A DNA stretch of 64,000 nucleotides from Callipepla californica brunnescens (taxonomy: Eukaryota > Chordata > Aves > Galliformes > Odontophoridae). Below the pieces are notes generated by a model, which saw nothing but the letters and a program-made list of their open reading frames with translations, was not told the origin of the DNA and made no database searches. Where the stretch lies: the NCBI GenBank assembly GCA_023055505.1, contig JALIRH010000004.1, forward strand, positions 9,171,368 to 9,235,367, given 5' to 3'. The translations under genes were made by a program, and so were the position numbers. Shown in pieces: positions 1-12,184 of this stretch (position 1 is its first letter; each line of letters opens with the position of its first letter).

Positions 1-3000
1 ATATAAGTACACTCCTTGTACTAAGCCAATATTCAGCTCCCCTGTTAAATGAAGATTTAAAACGCTACAGAAAACAACCCATAGAGAACTAGGCTGCATC
101 ATTCACAGATACCATCATTCACAGATACCCCCTAATTTAAAAAAATAAATCAAGATATTACCATTGCAATTCTTACAGAAAGTAAGTTTTGCATCTTAGC
201 AGAAATGCACTTGTTGGCAAAAGCAAATACAGAGATTTCAGCTTGTAAATGCTGAAAATGACAGCTTAGATTGCTGATGAAAATGCCACCTCAACCTTAA
301 TCATAGCATTGCTACAGTAGGACTGTAATGAAATGATAAAGTGGCTGCTGGCTGAGGGGACACAGAGGGTTGAGTCTAGTAGAAAAGACATACATGAACA
401 GACATTTCTTTGCTATTCAAAGACATGAAAAAAAAAAGACCAAAAGCATTACATCCTCACATGAAAGAATTTTGTCTCTATATAATTTCAAAATGGAAGT
501 GCCAATGCTATAAGTATTAATACAACTTTCAAAGGTTTAAAACAAAACAAAAAAAAAAAGGGGGGGGGTGAGCAGGGGAAGGGCAGAACTAAGTGCTCTT
601 ATGGCAGACTTATAAGAAGAGGAATCATGAAGATTTACTATTTACTTAACAGGATGGATGTGGCACATGAGCAATACTCACTATTTTGGATGCCAGAACT
701 GTTAGTGTGCCAAAAATTAATACCGTAAAACTGTCATTAGCACTATCAAACATGCTACACTCACTAACAAAAATTGTTGCTTTCTCCACCATTAAGGCTG
801 CCTTTTGCTCTCCATACAGCCCTGTGACACACTTCGAAACTTCTGTTTAATTTTTACTTCTTCATATGGAAAAATAAAACCATTCCTAATGCTTCAGGAG
901 CATATAACATTTTTTGGTTTTGTGACTTTTCTAGTTTTATGCTTTTTTACATTTAGACTAACAGTGGAAGTTGGAAAGTAGCAGAGAGAAAAAAAAGAGC
1001 ATGAAAAAAGCAGTTGTTACTAACGTAGGTCCCCACATTCAACGAAGACACTTTCAGAGAAAATTCAGAAGGCATTTCTCACTTAAGAATAGACCTAAAA
1101 TGCAGCTTCACAGAAGTATCTGTACACTTCTGTAGAAAAAAGGGAGCTTGCGGTGTCAGGACCCTCCTGTAATTTAACAAGAGTGAACATCCCCTCCAAT
1201 CTGCTGTCATGAACTCCCAGCACTATGGGCCTTCTGCTGTATAAATGTTCTACCATTGTTTACTAAATTCCAGCAGAAACACTCCAGCGTCTGCACACTG
1301 CAGGAAGCACAGGGAAGTCAAAGGGACCTGCAGTGGGTCAATCTGCTCTCAGATGGGGGGAGAAGAGCAGGTAATTGCCTGAGAGCCAGGTGACCCCAGC
1401 AGATCAAGGAATTGCATCCGCAGCAGCAGTTATCATCACCGTTTAACTGGGAGGAACTAGAGACTGCTTGGGAGTAAACTACACAAAGTTTTAACAAAGT
1501 TTTGAGTTATTTCACACTCCCACAGAACTGTTTAAAGAATCTATTAGCTATCTTACCACAGGTTCAGTGGACAGTAAAGAAATGACAAAACATTATTAAA
1601 ATATTCAAAACTATGCAATGAACAGTACAAATAATGCTGGAAAAAAAAAAAGATAAGGAAAGATGGCAAGAAAGATTTTAGAACACTTTTCCAGTAGTAT
1701 TGCTGTGGACATACAATAAAGGAAGCAAATGCCTATTGAGCTGAAGCTTGATAAATATTTGTAATAAGATCACTGACATGACTGTCTAAATACTGAAGTA
1801 GTAACTTCAGTTACTAGAAGATTCCTTCTGCCGTGGTTGAAGCTGATTATGGACTTTTGTAAAAACAGTAAGTTGAAAATATAAAACTTCTCTTACTCTT
1901 GGAAGACTATACTTTAAAAATGCAAAAAGAATTATTGGGATAAGCAGAACTGAGATTAATTATCTCTAGACAGGTGTTTTCTGGATTTCTGAGGTAAGTC
2001 TTGAACAGAGACATCGCTGTGCAGCATCCATCTAACTGTTCAGCTACACTGAGCTTAAAACTTGGTGAACTTGCCTTCTGCTGGACAAAGGACAAGGCAA
2101 ACATCAATTGCACAAGGTAAAAAACATACTTTTGACAGAAAAAAAATGCTAGAGTATATATAATTAGTGGCAGAATTAAGATCTGAAGAAAGACGAACAG
2201 AAACTCCAGCTGAAAAGGGCAAGAGAATTTCTGATCCTGCCAGCTCCACGCACAGGCAAAAGACAGCGGCCAGCAGCAGACTCAGGCACATTGCCATGCC
2301 AGTGACATATTGCCAGTTACTGCCTTGCTTCACATCAGTGCAAAAAGAAACCTACCTAGAAGGGCTGCTGGTTAAATGTTAGTTTGTTTATGCAATTATT
2401 TGACACTAAAATCATCGCAATCCTAAAAACCAAGTCACTAGAGCATTAGGAAACAGTAGTTGGGATTTACTACTACTTGCGACTATTTTGTTTAATTTCC
2501 TCAACACAAATCTATTTACCAAAAGCAACAAGAGCTGACACAGCAATTTGCTTGATTACAGCAAACTGTATTTTTCTTTTTTTTCTTCTTTTCTCTCGCT
2601 TTTTTTTTTTTTTTTTTTGAAGAGAAAAGAGACCGAAAACTTCCAAAAAGAGAAAACTCCCAGTCTGTCATTTCTTTTTGCTAGCTATTGTATTCCAAAA
2701 TCTAGGGCTGAAAGGTCAGAACTGAAACCTGACTTTTGAACTTTCTATAACTACAAAAAATTGACTTGGATGACAGACCCAAACACAAGTTGCCAGTAAC
2801 AGCTTTCATGAGTTGCGAGTATGAAGGAGTGCGAAGAATCCACCTCAGCTTGTTTAAAGATGTAATGCTTTGGGGACTGTTAACATTATTGCAAATCTTT
2901 CTTTCATGCCCAAAAAAGAGGGACAACTATGTGGTAGAAGAAATAAGGTAAAGGACTGAATTGTCATCAGTGAAATGCAGAATTAAGAGGCAGTATGTAT

Positions 3001-3183
3001 AATTTCAGTCCTTGATTCTGTGCAGCTCACCTCAGCCTCTCACACATCCACATATATATCCTGAAAAACAAATTACTCTAAGAAGCTCCGCTGCAAACAC
3101 AAGCCAAGTAGCTGTAAAAGAATGACAGGATTGATCCCTTGGTCATAATGAACTATACTGTCTGCCAAACCAATTGCTAAAGG

Positions 3184-3184
<1 letters not shown>
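1..3184. other. No gene seen
   Basis: AT-rich DNA with the A11-G9 tract and a poly(T)/purine stretch at about 2.6 kb. No reading frame with splice support. It may be intergenic DNA beyond the 3' end of the minus-strand gene. Confidence 0.6.
549..568. repeat. A11-G9 homopurine tract
   Basis: Eleven A are followed directly by nine G. The same A-then-G order recurs at 49371-49401 and, on the opposite strand, at 28658-28701. Confidence 0.97.

Positions 3185-3217
<33 letters not shown>
3185..3217. repeat. Poly(T) run, 33 bp
   Basis: An uninterrupted run of 33 T, just upstream of the CR1 fragment at 3.3 kb. It may be the A-tail of an unrecognised minus-strand retrocopy or simply slippage. Confidence 0.98.
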
Positions 3218-3225
<8 letters not shown>

Positions 3226-3282
3226 GGTGCTTTTAACTCTATGTTTGCATTAAGCAACTACATAGAGAAATCGGGAACTGGA

Positions 3283-3344
3283 TGTTGCTGAGTTGCACTC
3301 AATGATCCTTATGAGTCCCTTCTAACTCAGGATACTCTATGATC
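3283..3344 (+). mobile_element. CR1: CR1 LINE 3'-end fragment
   Basis: The stretch contains gttgcactcaatgatcctt, then atgagtcccttctaactcag and gatactctatgatc. This is the CR1 3' terminal core with one ATTCTATG-type unit, in plus orientation. It is about 60 bp, 5'-truncated and diverged, with no coding capacity. Confidence 0.75.
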
Positions 3345-3627
3345 ATCCTAATGCTTCTAACTGCAGGCGACCCTTGAAAACCAGGGCGTACAAATAACCT
3401 GCTGGGAATATCCACTTCTCAGAGTCAGTTCCAGCTCCCGGACACCTGTAACTTTACCATAATTAGAATTGTATTATTTTTTTTTCTGCGGTGTAACACA
3501 ATTGTTAGCCAAGCAATTTCTATGAACTAAAGACTGCCCTGAATGGCAATTTATACTTTAATATGCTTTTCAGCAAAACACAACAATGACTCAGACTCTG
3601 AAGACAAGTTATTTCCTTCAAAGAGGG

Positions 3628-3648
3628 AAATAAATAAATAAATAAATA
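3628..3648. repeat. (AAAT)n short tandem repeat
   Basis: About five AAAT units. Similar short AAAT tracts occur at 12165-12184 and 21533-21549. Confidence 0.95.
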
Positions 3649-3806
3649 GTGGAAAAGCACGTTTTATCCTGCTGCTTGCCCAATCCTGGGGAACGTTATT
3701 AATCACACAATGAATGCCACTATGAGAGAAGTTGCTCTCTGAAACAGGTGCACAGAGGACTCATCGAGAACTACCTTTAAAGCCCACTAATCAGTGTATT
3801 GCTGCA

Positions 3807-3891
3807 AGGGACCTTCCTGGTGTGAGGATGGTTGGACTAGATGATCTTGTAGGTCCTTTCCAACCTAATGTATCTATGAATCTATGAATCT
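3807..3891 (+). mobile_element. CR1: CR1 LINE 3'-end fragment
   Basis: The core ggttggactagatgatcttg is followed by taggtcctttccaacc and a short ATCTATGA tandem (tatctatgaatctatgaatct), the usual end of avian CR1. It is in plus orientation and 5'-truncated. It lies about 460 bp from the copy at 3.3 kb, in the same orientation but differing in sequence, so they are probably separate insertions. Confidence 0.88.
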
Positions 3892-4355
3892 ACTGCCACA
3901 GTGACTGAGCTGAAGTTACAAAGTAAAAATAACTGCTGTCTGTAACCAGCAAGTTGTTCTCCCAGTCACAGAAATTCCTTTCTGTTTCAAAGGCTTACTA
4001 TTCCTGAAGTTTTTTTGTTTGTTTGTTCTGTTTCTCCCCTTCCCTCCCCACAGCTCACTGGCACTGCTTTATAAACCTGTAATTCTCTATTGCACTAGAA
4101 CTGAGCAAATCTATTCCCAGAAAGGTACAGACAGTTACTTCTTTGTTTTCGATAAAAAGAAAATGAAATCAAACTGTGCTCGTTCAAGAATATGGAATAG
4201 GAGAGTATATAATTAAGTCAGAAAACATAACACCTCCTGATTTTTATATTTGGTGAGGTTCCTATGTTCCTCATGCAGCTCTTTCATACTTATCTTTCAA
4301 GTCAACTCTTGTTCTAAAGCTAGCTTTACTGGTGGGTTTTATTTTGTGTGTGTAT

Positions 4356-4383
4356 GGGGGGTGGGGGGGGGGGGGGGAGGGGG
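4356..4383. repeat. Poly(G) tract with two interruptions
   Basis: G6-T-G15-A-G5. It is a G-rich single-strand run able, by composition, to form a quadruplex on the plus strand. Confidence 0.97.
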
Positions 4384-4973
4384 CAGAGAGAGGCAGCAGG
4401 ACAAAGAGAGAGGGCTGTATTATAAATCCCTGAGGCCTCTAGGCACCAATGCAACACAACCACTACAACCCTAACAACACAGACAGAAAGTTTCCATAAT
4501 AATCTAATAAACTCATGAAGATATACCGATAGCCACAAAGTCTAGACACACTCCTTGGTGGTGGCAGCAGCTGTTGACATCTTGACTAAACATTACAAAG
4601 GCAGTGTTTGGCAGATACAATCATGCCACTAAACTCAAGGGGCGACAGAGATGTGAATAAAAGTAGTTGTGGCCATAGTTCATTCCATCAGTTAGGCTAT
4701 GGCCAGCTGATAAAGATTACAACTCTTTCTTGACCCCACTAGAAGGCTTTCAAATATCATGAAATACCGTTGCCCTGATCTTGAAAAGAGAGCAGTTATA
4801 AGGGAAAAAATGACACTAGCTACTCACACAGACAAGTTTCTTCTTTTAATGTTTCTAGCCCCTATTTACCTTGTTAGTCTGGAGTATCCTATCTCTGTGT
4901 TCCTTAGCAAAGTAAAGTACTCGGATACTACAAATCACGGTCATTTGGCTTGAATTTAACCTGACACTGTTTT

Positions 4974-5003
4974 ATCATTGCACCTATTACCAAGTGCAAT
5001 GAT
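4974..5003. repeat. Perfect 10-bp inverted repeat
   Basis: ATCATTGCAC and GTGCAATGAT are separated by a 10-nt loop (4984-4993). They form a perfect hairpin in otherwise ordinary DNA. ATTGCAC/GTGCAAT resembles a C/EBP-type half-site pair, but function is unknown. Confidence 0.85.
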
Positions 5004-6927
5004 GTAGCAGATCTCCAGCCCCAGCAGAACCGCAGTGCTCCTCTCTCCGAAGTATCCATCCATTTTCCCACAGCATACTACTAGAAAATGTTACTTAACA
5101 TACAAGAAGCTGCTTTGATTTGTAGCCTGTTCAAAACTGCAAGTGTCAACAAAGTTACCTGAAATTCCTGTCAGAAAGGGTCTGATCCTACAGCACCCAT
5201 GGACGCCAGAAGGAGTGTCTGCACAGGCTTAGCACAGGCTAAAATCCTGAAAAATACTGCTGTCTGCTGAAGAGTGATGAATCCATCTGGTTGCCAGAAA
5301 AAGCCCTGATGCTTCAGTGCTGTGGTACAGACATGGAATCAACACTTAATGAAACAGAAAAAGTGTTAGACACTACACAAGAATAGTTTTCATAAAAAGC
5401 TGGAGGCCATCCCATACATATTCAAAAGGACTTAGATAATTTATTTGACCTGTGCTCCAGAGCACAGAACATTGCTTCTGGTTCATCATTTACAATGCAT
5501 AATGGCAAAACATCTCCACTCTGCACAGCAGAATGAAAGTAGAATACATCCTACAGAAGCATTTTCTTTTTTCTAACTGAGAGGAGAAAAGGAAGGTAAT
5601 TAAAAACTAATAATGAAACTACTATAAATTACAAGCTGTATGAGGTCCAGATCACAGCGCAACTTCAGATGTAGCATTAGAAGTCCAGAGAAGAAAAGAG
5701 AGCCAAAGGAAATGCAGATATGAATAAATAAAATCAGGCACTCATCATACCTTCTACTTGTGCTTGGGGAAAGAATACTGCTACGCTACATCCTAATTTA
5801 CTATGGGCTGTATAAGTACTTGGGGGCTGAAACCTTCACAGTGGTCTTCAAATGTGTACTATTCAGGACAGGTTGTAAATTAGGAGACAGAGATCCTGAT
5901 TAATGATGGGACTCCAGAAAAAATGATGGAAGATATGGGTATAGCAACAAGATAGGAATTATCACCAACAGACTCAGCTTAGAAGTCTCCCAACTCTGCT
6001 GCTGGTGCATCCATGTTTGCAATACTAAATTGCAGCTGAGCAGCAAGAAGGTTTCAGCAATGGGGAAAAACCTGCTTCAACTTGCAGTGACCGTGCACCT
6101 TACCCAAGGAACCCATGGCAGTGTGGGCAGCATGACGGGCAGGGCACAAGAGGGCCTCCTGCCAGGTACCAGCTCTGCCAGCATTAGCACAGCACAGGAC
6201 ATCTGGTGACTGACGAGGAGCCACTGATCCTAAACATGTTGTGTTAAGCCATTCATCATCTTTTAACTCTCTTAGGTTAAATTGACACAGCTTCCAACAA
6301 GGCCTTAGCCTGGGTTTTCCAGTCCCAGGACAACGTGTGCAGCACTGATGACACAGGCCAGCAGTCTCAAAATGCTGACAGATGTGAAAACTAGAACTCA
6401 GATTCTGGTGCTCAATAGTAACAGTGCCTCCCTGTTGTGTATTGATGCCTTTAAAGCTGTTGTTGTCCCTCTTGCTACTGCTTGCACACACTCTAACAAA
6501 CCTTGGAGGAAGAGGTGCAGCTCTTAAGCCATTACAAAACCTTAAGATTAATGAAAGCTAGGAGCAAACGCCAAGGAGAGGCAGAAGTGATATATTTAGG
6601 CCCACTTGTTTAAATCAGCCAACACAAAGGAGCTAGATAATATGAGGAAATTTGTCTTAAAGTCTTAATCTAATAAACTTCAACAGTCACGCAAAAAGAT
6701 GAGAAACTGCTGACTAGCCTCATCTAGCAAATTCCCTAAACCTATCAGGAGAAAAATGCTCTCCTTCTACAGTTCAGAAGGAACAGATAAGACTCACAAA
6801 ACTGCAGCTGGCACCTATTTATTCTTAGCCATTGAATTCTTCACATATGCACAATGCCTGGCATGATAAAAGGCATGAGAACTAAAGTACAGAAAACTAT
6901 TAAGTTAAAGCAGCAATCCTATCAAGT

Positions 6928-6992
6928 ACTTTATTCTCATTTACCACAGAAAAATGAGGCTTATGGAAACTTGCTCAGGACTACACAGGAAT
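6928..6992 (-). mobile_element. MIR-like SINE fragment, reverse orientation
   Basis: The stretch ttattctcatttaccacaga aaaatgaggcttatggaaac ttgctcaggactacacag is close to the reverse complement of MIR (attttacagatgaggaaactgaggc…aacttgcccaaggtcacacag). It is about 65 bp long and 5'/3' truncated. Confidence 0.5.
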
Positions 6993-9308
6993 TTTCCAGA
7001 AACAATGAGAAGAGAAAGAGGACCCGAAGCCTCCATCTGTTTCTCCTCCCCAGCTATCTTTAGCATGAACAGCAAGATGGCACATGTGGCCAGTAAAGAA
7101 CGTTGGGAGATAACAGAAGACACTGAGGTAAGAGAAGACAATCCATAGATTCCACACAAAAGGATGTAACAGTCCCTGCCCTTCAATTTCCCATTAAAAA
7201 CAATAAACATTTCTTGACACTTCCTCCCAACTCTTCTTTTATGCCAAGCAGCTAACGGAAAGCGTAATAATCAGTGCATCACAAAATATAGTGATAGAAC
7301 GAACTTCCATCACAACGACAACACAACAACCTGAAGTATGGTAAAACGGTTTTTAAAACTGCATTTCACAGAAGTCCAGAGGATGTTAAATCAGAAGCAA
7401 GAGCTTGCTGAGGGACCAACAAGAACAAAAAACTCTGACCGATGAAAACAAGGTAAATGTTGTTTAACCCACTTCAGAAGCACGGCATGAACGCTGATGG
7501 CATTTTCCCCATGTTGTTCAGCAACAAGCAATTCTGCTTTTCAGAGAAAAGAAGTTGTGCTCATTAACAAAACATCAGAAAATAAATTGCTACGCTGCTT
7601 CCTTTTGTTAGATGTCTCTGGTTATTAATTGTTTATTGCTGAGTGTTTCAGCAAGGAGGTCAATTCCACTACTGAAACCAGCACAGTTTCCCATGTAAGG
7701 GCTTATGGAGATGCTCAGACAGCATGGCAACTGGGCATCTTATTAAAATGTATAGAAAGATACTTCAAATAAAAGTCCAGATCTACACAAGTTCTTTGAA
7801 ATAAATCAACTAAAATATTCAGTTTTCTTTTCCTGAAAAGCCTTCAAGTATACAATAACGAATGTGTTTCATATTAAAAAAAATGTTTTAACTTACTCAG
7901 AAAATAGATTTTGCACTGCATATATCAGAACAGGAGGCAGTGAAGATGACTGAGCTGTCATTATTCTAACTCCTGCAATTCTCCTAACCAAGAACTACAT
8001 GAAGCATGTAAGCACGTTACCTAGCACAGATAGCTCACAATGCAAGCAGAGATGACAGTCTGGCAACTGATTCCTTTTTGTCCACAACCAGCAAATTCCA
8101 AGACAAAAGGTCCACGTAAACTATTGCTCGTGCACAGAAGTATCTGCGAGCATTTTCCTGCTGTCAATCTCACTCCTATTTTGTTATTCTAGAATTTCTA
8201 TTATGTTCCAGCCCATGGATTACGTACAGCAGAGGAAACTGAGACCACAACCCATGGCACTGTTTTGGAAAACTCCCTGGCATCTCAGGTGCTTGATTTC
8301 AACAGGAGAAGCCAAAGAAGTATGAGTGTGAATGGATCCCTGCAATTTATAGGCCATATCAATTATTAAGTGCTGGGTGTGCTTTTAGCACCATCTCTAC
8401 ATCCCCAGCCCGAGATTCTTTAATCGTCCAGTATCAGAGAACTCATATTTCAGGATATTTGTTCTCAATGCTTTGTGCAGGGCATAAAACATTACCCCAT
8501 TCTGCAATGCGATCCTGCATGCTGGAAAGAGGAGAGCTCATCACCCTCTGCAAAAAGAAACAACGGATGTGAGCAAATGATGATGGTACAGAGAGATCAT
8601 CCACAGCTTAACAGGCAATGGCCATTTGACAAGCAACATCTATTGCACCAGAGATAAAAAGGGGTTCAGACCAATGTTTCATTGCCCTCAAGGCTACCAA
8701 TGATCACTTCTCAACGAAGAAAATCACCAGCTTAACTAGGCTTCTCTAGTAATCTTAAAAAGGGGGTTACCCATTCTCCACCCGCCCTTTGCAGCAAACA
8801 CTTAAAGCACTTTCTGCAAGTCTGACAATGAAGGTGTTTTGCTTTGATAGGCTCGCAACACAGCAAGAAGCCAACTTCAGCCTGTGAAGACACAGGGCAG
8901 AGGCTGATTAGCAATTCTGTGCAGGTTTCCTATCTTCCATCACCGTTCTCCCCTCCCCCTTTGCACTCCCTAGGGAGACCGGTTCCATATTCAAAGCAGC
9001 CTGGGGTCTTCAAGCAGAGAAATGTGCATGATTTGTACTTGGCATTAAAGCAGGGAAAGAACTCCAAAATTATAGCAGCTGCATCCAACCCCTGAGACAG
9101 CCCGGCACCGATAAGGGATTCAGAGGGTTGCATAATTCATTTCACCTGCAGCAGTAGCATCAGGGGAGGTTAAATGTGTCACTCCATCACAGAGAGGCGA
9201 TGGGTTGGGGGAAGCCTTCATCATTCATCCTGTCAACTCCACACCTCCCTTCGCCTCGCATCAGTGGGGGGAAATGGGGAAGATTTTCTATAAGCATATG
9301 AACAACAC

Positions 9309-9360
9309 AGTTGGGGGGACATGATGACCTTATGAGTTTCCCCTTCTAATTCAGGAATTA
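9309..9360 (+). mobile_element. Degenerate CR1-like 3' end
   Basis: The sequence ggggggacatgatgacctta followed by tgagtttccccttctaattc and aggaatta resembles the CR1 core (gttggactcgatgatcc... cccttccaactcaggatatt) with many substitutions. Assignment is by pattern only. Confidence 0.45.
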
Positions 9361-12164
9361 ATTGTCAACACCTGCCCTGCTTCCCCAACTCACTCCCTGT
9401 GTTCCATCCTTCCCCCAGTACAAAGGGCCTCGTCCTGCAAAGCGTACTCCAGTACATAAACGCAGTGCCCTCCTGCGATGTATGCAAATGGCATTGCAAA
9501 AAGGTCAGTGCTGCAGGATGAGATGCCCTGTCCACAAACATAGATGCCTGTTCAACATTGCAGGGACATTTTTCCAGGAAACATACATTTCTCACTTGGT
9601 TTTCCTCGAAAACAAAGCTATTTTCTCTCTTTCTCCATTTTTTTTTCTTTTTCTTCCCCCAAATCATTTCATTGGTTCTTGTCAAACCTGAAGGTGTGGT
9701 CTTTTATAAATAAAATTTTCTAAGCAGATCTTCTCCCCAGCCATATTCCCACCTAGGTTTAACATTCTACCCTCCTTTGTTGCATTATTCGTCGGAATTC
9801 AGCTAGGAGCACTTCAAGACAGGATGTGCACCTCCACACACTGCACCGGCTCACCGATACTCGCACTCATGTACAATAAATAACAGCTCGCCTGTGACAG
9901 CGCCTTTGGGAATGCAGTGATCTCACCTCTGGATTTTCTCTCGAGAATTCAGCTTCTGAGGGATTTCTGAGACATGTCATTGGTCCATGACCATTGTGCA
10001 ATAAATGTGAAACTGATACCAAAGTAAAGGAAGAATAAAGGCAATGCTTAAGCTTGCTGAGAAGATGCCGTCACAAAGATAGGCTAGGTCCTTTCTTCAA
10101 AGTACAAGGGTGATTAATTTCCCATCACTTCTTTCGTAAATGCAAGCAAACCAGAGAAGGCTTTTCTAAGAAAAACAAGCATTTAGATGCTTCAATTTCT
10201 GCTATAAATAAATACATGGAAAAGCAGCAAATATCTTGAAGATTTTAGAAACTAAGAGGAATATTTTCACCATATATTCACTATATATTTCACGTGATTC
10301 AAAGAAAGCAAAACCAGGGTCAACTGAAAGAAGTCCACAATTAATGACTGCTTAAATTCAAAGCCTAAAAAACAGAAAGCATGCAAGCCTTTTCCTTTCT
10401 CTTTTATCTTACAGAGCTTTCTAAACAAATGTAAGTATTGAGAGATGTGCTTATAGCACTGTCTGTATCTACAGTTTAAATCTTCACGCCTTCATGAAAA
10501 ATGAAGAGCTCCCTCTGTTTCATTCTAGAAGCTACAAGCTTAAGGAAAAAAAAACACTCCACTACTCTCCTGCAGGAGAATTTGGCATAAAGCATTCTTC
10601 TATGTCTTGACAAAGATAAAAAGCAGTCTCATTTAGTGCTTTTAAATAATAATAAAAAATAACAAACAAGTATTTCAGTAAGTTCCTTTTCATTCCTTAA
10701 GCCTCTGTCTTTGGCTGATTCTCCCTGTATTTTTCCCCCAGTTCATGTTGGAGAGTTTGGTAGCGGCGGGTCTCTGGCTTCCTGTTCTGATCTGTCACTA
10801 TTACTAATCCAACCACCACCACAGAACACAGAAAGTGGAAGAAAGCATTCATAATGAAATGCCTACTAGAAGAAAGACTTTTGTTGTTTCTGCCAGCTAC
10901 CTACAGCTCGTGGACACATATCCGCCAAGAAAATGATACATCAGCATGTCTTTAATTCAAGGCATCCTTTACTTCTAAACTCACTTTTCACAATTAGCCC
11001 ACAGAACAGTAGGCAACCTGAACACGATGCCAGTGGCATAAGTCTAAAACAGATACAGAGACGGATGAAGGGAAGAACAAAATGCTGTGCCACTTCATCC
11101 TTCAGAAACCACTTAGCCAAGGGCAGGCCTGGTGCTCTCGCTTATGACACCAGCAGTGTGACTCACAGCTGTGAGCCTCTCACCGAACTCCAGTGGGATT
11201 TCAACAAGGCCCATAAGAAAACAAGTTCAGTTCTGTTTCATGGCGTATATATGTTTAGAGGTTCCAGCCTGGCAAACAAGGACAGTTTGCCCATAGAAAA
11301 TTACTTCAGAATGTGGGGCACCTTCCAGTTTATTTCAAAATAAGATTAAATCGCATTACAGGAGCAAGCACAGCAGCCTAGGACTGAGCTCTGCACAGCA
11401 CCACAGAGCCACTGACCCAGGATGATAGCAATCAACCCTTTGTTCCTGTTGTCCGTGGGAAGTATTGAGGCATGCAATTTCCTGAAGCACAGCATGCACT
11501 GAGAATGCTGTCCCTACAGCCTCACCTACACTGCATGGACCGACTTCATTCTCCATCAGATGTCCCAAATGGCACCATTATCATGCTCTGCCTGTGTCCC
11601 CTTGACCAACTGGACAAACTTGCAACATCCCATCATGCACAGCAACTGTGGATACAACTTGCTCAGAACATCATCTACATGCCTACGTTCTTGAAAACCC
11701 CAGAATACTACTGAAGTGGTGCAGCAACAGCCATTGTGTATGCCACTGAGTTAAAGCCTTCTAATTGTGATCAAAACCTCAACATGGAAGGAGTGAAAAG
11801 GAAAGACCACTGACTTCAGAAGCTTAGAAATGAAACACAAAACAAATGAAATAAATAAATAGAAAGATCTGGATACAGAGAGAAGGAGATTAAAATAAGG
11901 GTAAAGTTATATAGATCAGCTAATCACAATCAACTGCATGTTTTAGCTTCCACAAGGAGCATGAATAAATAAATACCATTAGCAGTCCCTGGTCTGCTGC
12001 TAAACCTAGCCATCATTAGCAAGCTGATTGCTGCCAGGCACCAAAACAGGAGTCAATCTTAAGGATGTCTTGAAGGAGAGGAGACGATGTCAGGTGGGCA
12101 ACTGTGCACAAAGGACACTGCCACGGGCAGTGAAGGAAACCAGACAGATAAACATAGCCATGGC

Positions 12165-12184
12165 AAATAAATAAATAAATAAAT
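12165..12184. repeat. (AAAT)n short tandem repeat
   Basis: Five AAAT units in an A-rich setting. Confidence 0.95.

Larger units (their letters stand above)
3892..9308. other. No gene seen
   Basis: Apart from the G-tract at 4.36 kb, the hairpin at 4.98 kb and a MIR-like relic at 6.93 kb, I see only non-coding DNA. A 145-codon open frame on the minus strand at 6491-6054 has no splice context and an unconvincing composition. Confidence 0.55.

Noticed and set aside
6054..6491. 145-codon open frame on the minus strand, the longest in the window
   Set aside because: No splice or promoter context, Cys-rich and low in typical exon features. Frames of this length are expected by chance in 64 kb read in six frames.
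10933..11343. 136-codon plus-strand open frame
   Set aside because: No domain, no acceptor or donor, and no start context. It looks like chance.
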